This document shows, in pieces, positions 62,016 to 64,000 of a stretch of 64,000 bases of DNA. This DNA is from Hirsutella rhossiliensis. Taxonomy: Eukaryota; Ascomycota; Sordariomycetes; Hypocreales; Ophiocordycipitaceae. Position 1 is the stretch's first letter. The number at the start of each line of letters is the position of its first letter. The position numbers and the translations under genes were made by a program. The notes below the pieces were generated by a model that saw nothing but the letters and a program-made list of their open reading frames with translations, was not told the DNA's origin and did no database searches. The DNA lies in assembly GCF_020360975.1 (NCBI RefSeq), contig NW_025408669.1:1-64000 (forward strand), written 5' to 3'.

Positions 62016-62486
62016 TATAATAACTAGTATTATTCTTAAGGGATAAACCTATTAAGGGGTTTATATTAATAGATATAATAGGGCGTAGTCTAAGTAGTAA
62101 TAAGTATATTACGTTAGTAATAAGTTAAAGGTTATAGACTATAGATTATAACTAAGTAATTAAGTAATCGGAATTAAAGATAAGATTATAATAAAGATCG
62201 TAATAATTATAATATATTAAAAGCTATTAAGCTATCTATTTTAAGGAGTAAAAGTAAGTAGCTATATATACTTATAAAGACTATCCTTAGATTATAAGCC
62301 TAGCTATAGTCCCTAACGTTAGATTATATAGAGCGTAGTAATCTCGTTAATCTTAGATTACTTAGATCTCTATAATCCCCTCGATCTTATATTTATTAGA
62401 TAGTTATACCGACTATTTATCTATTAGACCGTACTACGTACTTAAAGCGGTCGACCGTTAGCGGCCTAGTAGCCGTGGTCGTAATA
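62016..62486 (-). repeat. GyA copy 2 right (5') LTR, 471 bp
   Basis: Homologous to the 450-bp LTRs but with about 21 extra bases near 62160-62215, where AT-rich words are partly duplicated. Confidence 0.85.
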
Positions 62487-63098
62487 AAGAGGTCCTAGAT
62501 AAAGAAACGGAAGAAGAAACCGATATTAAAGTAGTTAAGGATAACGCCGACTTTAAAGAAAAAAAAGAGGAAGATACTAGATTAGATAATTTAAACGAAG
62601 AAGGAGACTATAGGAAAGCGGTAGAGCTAGAATACGCCTATATACCTACGCCTCCTCCTATATAAGAAGAAGATCTAAAAGTAGCTTTTTTAGTTAGTCT
62701 TCTTATCTCGACCCTTAAGGGGGTAGGAAAGGCACCTCTCTTAAAGGATTACCTAGCTACCTTTTTATCCCTACTTTAAGAAGTAAAGGAAGGTATAGGG
62801 CCCGATATAGATACTAAAGAAAACTAACCTCTTTCTTATTTCTATCGTTTTTCCGACTTCTATCTAACGCTAATAGAAGACGGTTCCTATAGAGTGTTTA
62901 TAGTAGGCCGGCTTTTTAAGCTACTATTAGTAAGGAAGGTATATAAAAGAGACCTCCTAGACCTACTAATAAACTAAAAGCAGCTAGAAAAACACCCCTT
63001 TAGAGACTAGCTTTTCTAAGCCTAGAAAGACTACCTAGCCTTATATAAAGAGATAGGGTCTTTTAAAGAGGTCCTTAAGAAAAAGGTAAGAGGAAAAT
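62487..63098 (+). pseudogene. Unidentified protein-coding relic X, copy 2
   Basis: The plus strand reads about 200 codons interrupted only by TAA/TAG. It starts with an acidic part (EVLDKETEEETDIKVV), then YIPTPPP, GVGKAPLLKDYLATFLSLL, PLSYFYRFSDFYLTL, VGRLFKLLLVRKVYKRDLLDL. The minus strand of 8716-9260 encodes the same protein with independent mutations. It is wedged between two GyA LTRs, so both ends are lost. RIP is milder here than in the flanks. Family not recognised. Confidence 0.5.
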
Positions 63099-63548
63099 TA
63101 TAACGACCGGTATTATTCTTAAGGGATAAACCTATCGAGGGGTTTATATTAGTAGATATAATAGGGCGTAGTCTAAGTAATAATAAGTATATTATATTAG
63201 TAATAAGTTAGAGGCTATAGACCGTAGACTATAACTAGGTAATTAGAATTAGAGATAGAATTATAATAAAGATTTATATTAAAAGCTAGAGAGCTATCTA
63301 TCTAAAAGAGTAAAAGTAGGTAGCTATATATACCTATAGAGACTATCCTTAGATTATAGGCCTAGCTATAATCCTTAATATTAGATTATATAGAGTATAG
63401 TAATCTTATTAATCTTAGATTACTTAGATCTCTATAATCCCCTCGATCCTATATTTATTAGATAGTCGTACTAAATATTTATCCGTTAAGCTATATTACG
63501 TGCTTAACACGGTCGATTATTAGCGGCCTAGTAGCTATAGTCGTAATA
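63099..63548 (-). repeat. GyA copy 3, left (3') LTR, 450 bp
   Basis: Same length and ends as the LTRs of copy 1. A minus-strand purine tract (AAAAGGAAGGGAGAT) follows at 63551-63570. Confidence 0.9.
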
Positions 63549-64000
63549 CGATATCTCCCTTCCTTTTAGTCTTATCTATAAGACCTACTATAGCTGCCTT
63601 AGCCGCTATATATAAATATACCCTTATCGCGTTATATATAAGTATATCGTTCCTTATCTCTTTATCCTTTTAGGATATACTACTAATAATATATTTAGTT
63701 ATATACTAAAAAATCGTTTACGAAAAGCCTCTAAGCGCGCTACTCTTACCGAATATATCGACTTAAGTAGAGATCCTACTAATATACTATATACTTAATA
63801 CTTTAAGGTAAAGAAGACGAATTATTAAATAGCCGAAAATTCTTCGCGCTATAATAATTATATTACTAGTAGTCGTCCCTATTATAATAGTATTTTAGTA
63901 GCTACTTTTTATAGGTATCTTTTAATGCTTTCTATATATAGTAGCTAATATATTTCTTTTAGTAACTAAATTATTAGCGGAGTAGTATAAGCTATATTCC
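63549..64000 (-). mobile_element. GyA copy 3 internal sequence, runs off the window
   Basis: Colinear with 20665-21120 of copy 1 and equally mutated. The rest of the element lies beyond the right edge. Confidence 0.85.

Larger units (their letters stand above)
47458..62486 (-). mobile_element. GyA copy 2: left-truncated, with two nested insertions
   Basis: The sequence follows GyA copy 1 from a point equivalent to about 21328 through the 5' LTR at 62016-62486. The 3' LTR and about 660 bp of adjacent sequence are missing at the left. S473 (47552-48038) and GyC (49712-57489) are inserted. It holds the uninterrupted versions of the two insertion sites used in copy 1. RIP is heavier than in copy 1. 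Confidence 0.85.

Noticed and set aside
1..64000. CRISPR array or bacterial operons
   Set aside because: No regularly spaced short repeats; direct repeats found are LTRs or dispersed elements with target duplications, and the DNA is clearly fungal.

Overview
The window is almost certainly subtelomeric DNA of a filamentous ascomycete (Pezizomycotina); I cannot name the genus. A degenerate CCTAA/CCCTAA tract lies at 64-172, oriented as at a left chromosome end. Nearly everything else is transposon DNA that looks hit by repeat-induced point mutation (RIP). Over tens of kilobases CA and TG are almost absent while TA, CG, CC and CT persist. Loss of TG also removes ATG, which is why long stretches (about 5.9-22.4 kb, 33.9-47.6 kb and 47.8-64 kb) have essentially no open reading frames although protein homology can still be read through the stops. 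I see no rRNA, intact tRNA or CRISPR array.

One unmutated island remains, about 3.12-5.98 kb. It holds the C-terminal end of a MULE-type transposase (plus strand, up to 3859) and the only convincing intact gene of the window. That gene (4337-4789, minus) encodes a 150-residue secreted Gly/Tyr-rich protein with four Lys-Arg sites, organised like a Kex2-processed repeat peptide precursor.

The rest is a nest of LTR elements whose ends could be set to the base by matching LTR pairs and 5-bp target duplications. I use local family names. GyA is Ty3/Gypsy with 450-bp LTRs: copy 1 at 20215-35367 (TSD GAAAA), copy 2 truncated at 47458-62486, copy 3 from 63099 off the right edge, all minus. GyB is Gypsy with 186-bp LTRs: a complete, lightly mutated copy at 22390-29332 inside GyA copy 1 (TSD GTAAT), a heavily mutated plus copy at 14857-19030, and 3' fragments at 1689-3125 and 13575-14694. 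GyC is a complete Gypsy element at 49712-57489 inside GyA copy 2 (TSD TATAC). GyD is a minus-strand Gypsy relic at about 37.5-47.07 kb. A Copia-like relic sits at 35.4-37.3 kb. Smaller elements are three solo LTRs of about 696 bp, four copies of a 473-487-bp element with inverted termini, and miniature LTR elements (TRIMs) of 372 and 387-389 bp. Three copies of a subtelomeric repeat occur, one abutting the telomeric tract.

The most unusual architecture is in GyB and GyC. Each has 1.4 kb or more between integrase and 3' LTR, containing what looks like an antisense gene: a TATA box and pyrimidine tract just inside the 3' LTR on the opposite strand, followed by an opposite-strand reading frame. 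Differences in RIP load between nested elements give a relative order of insertion.
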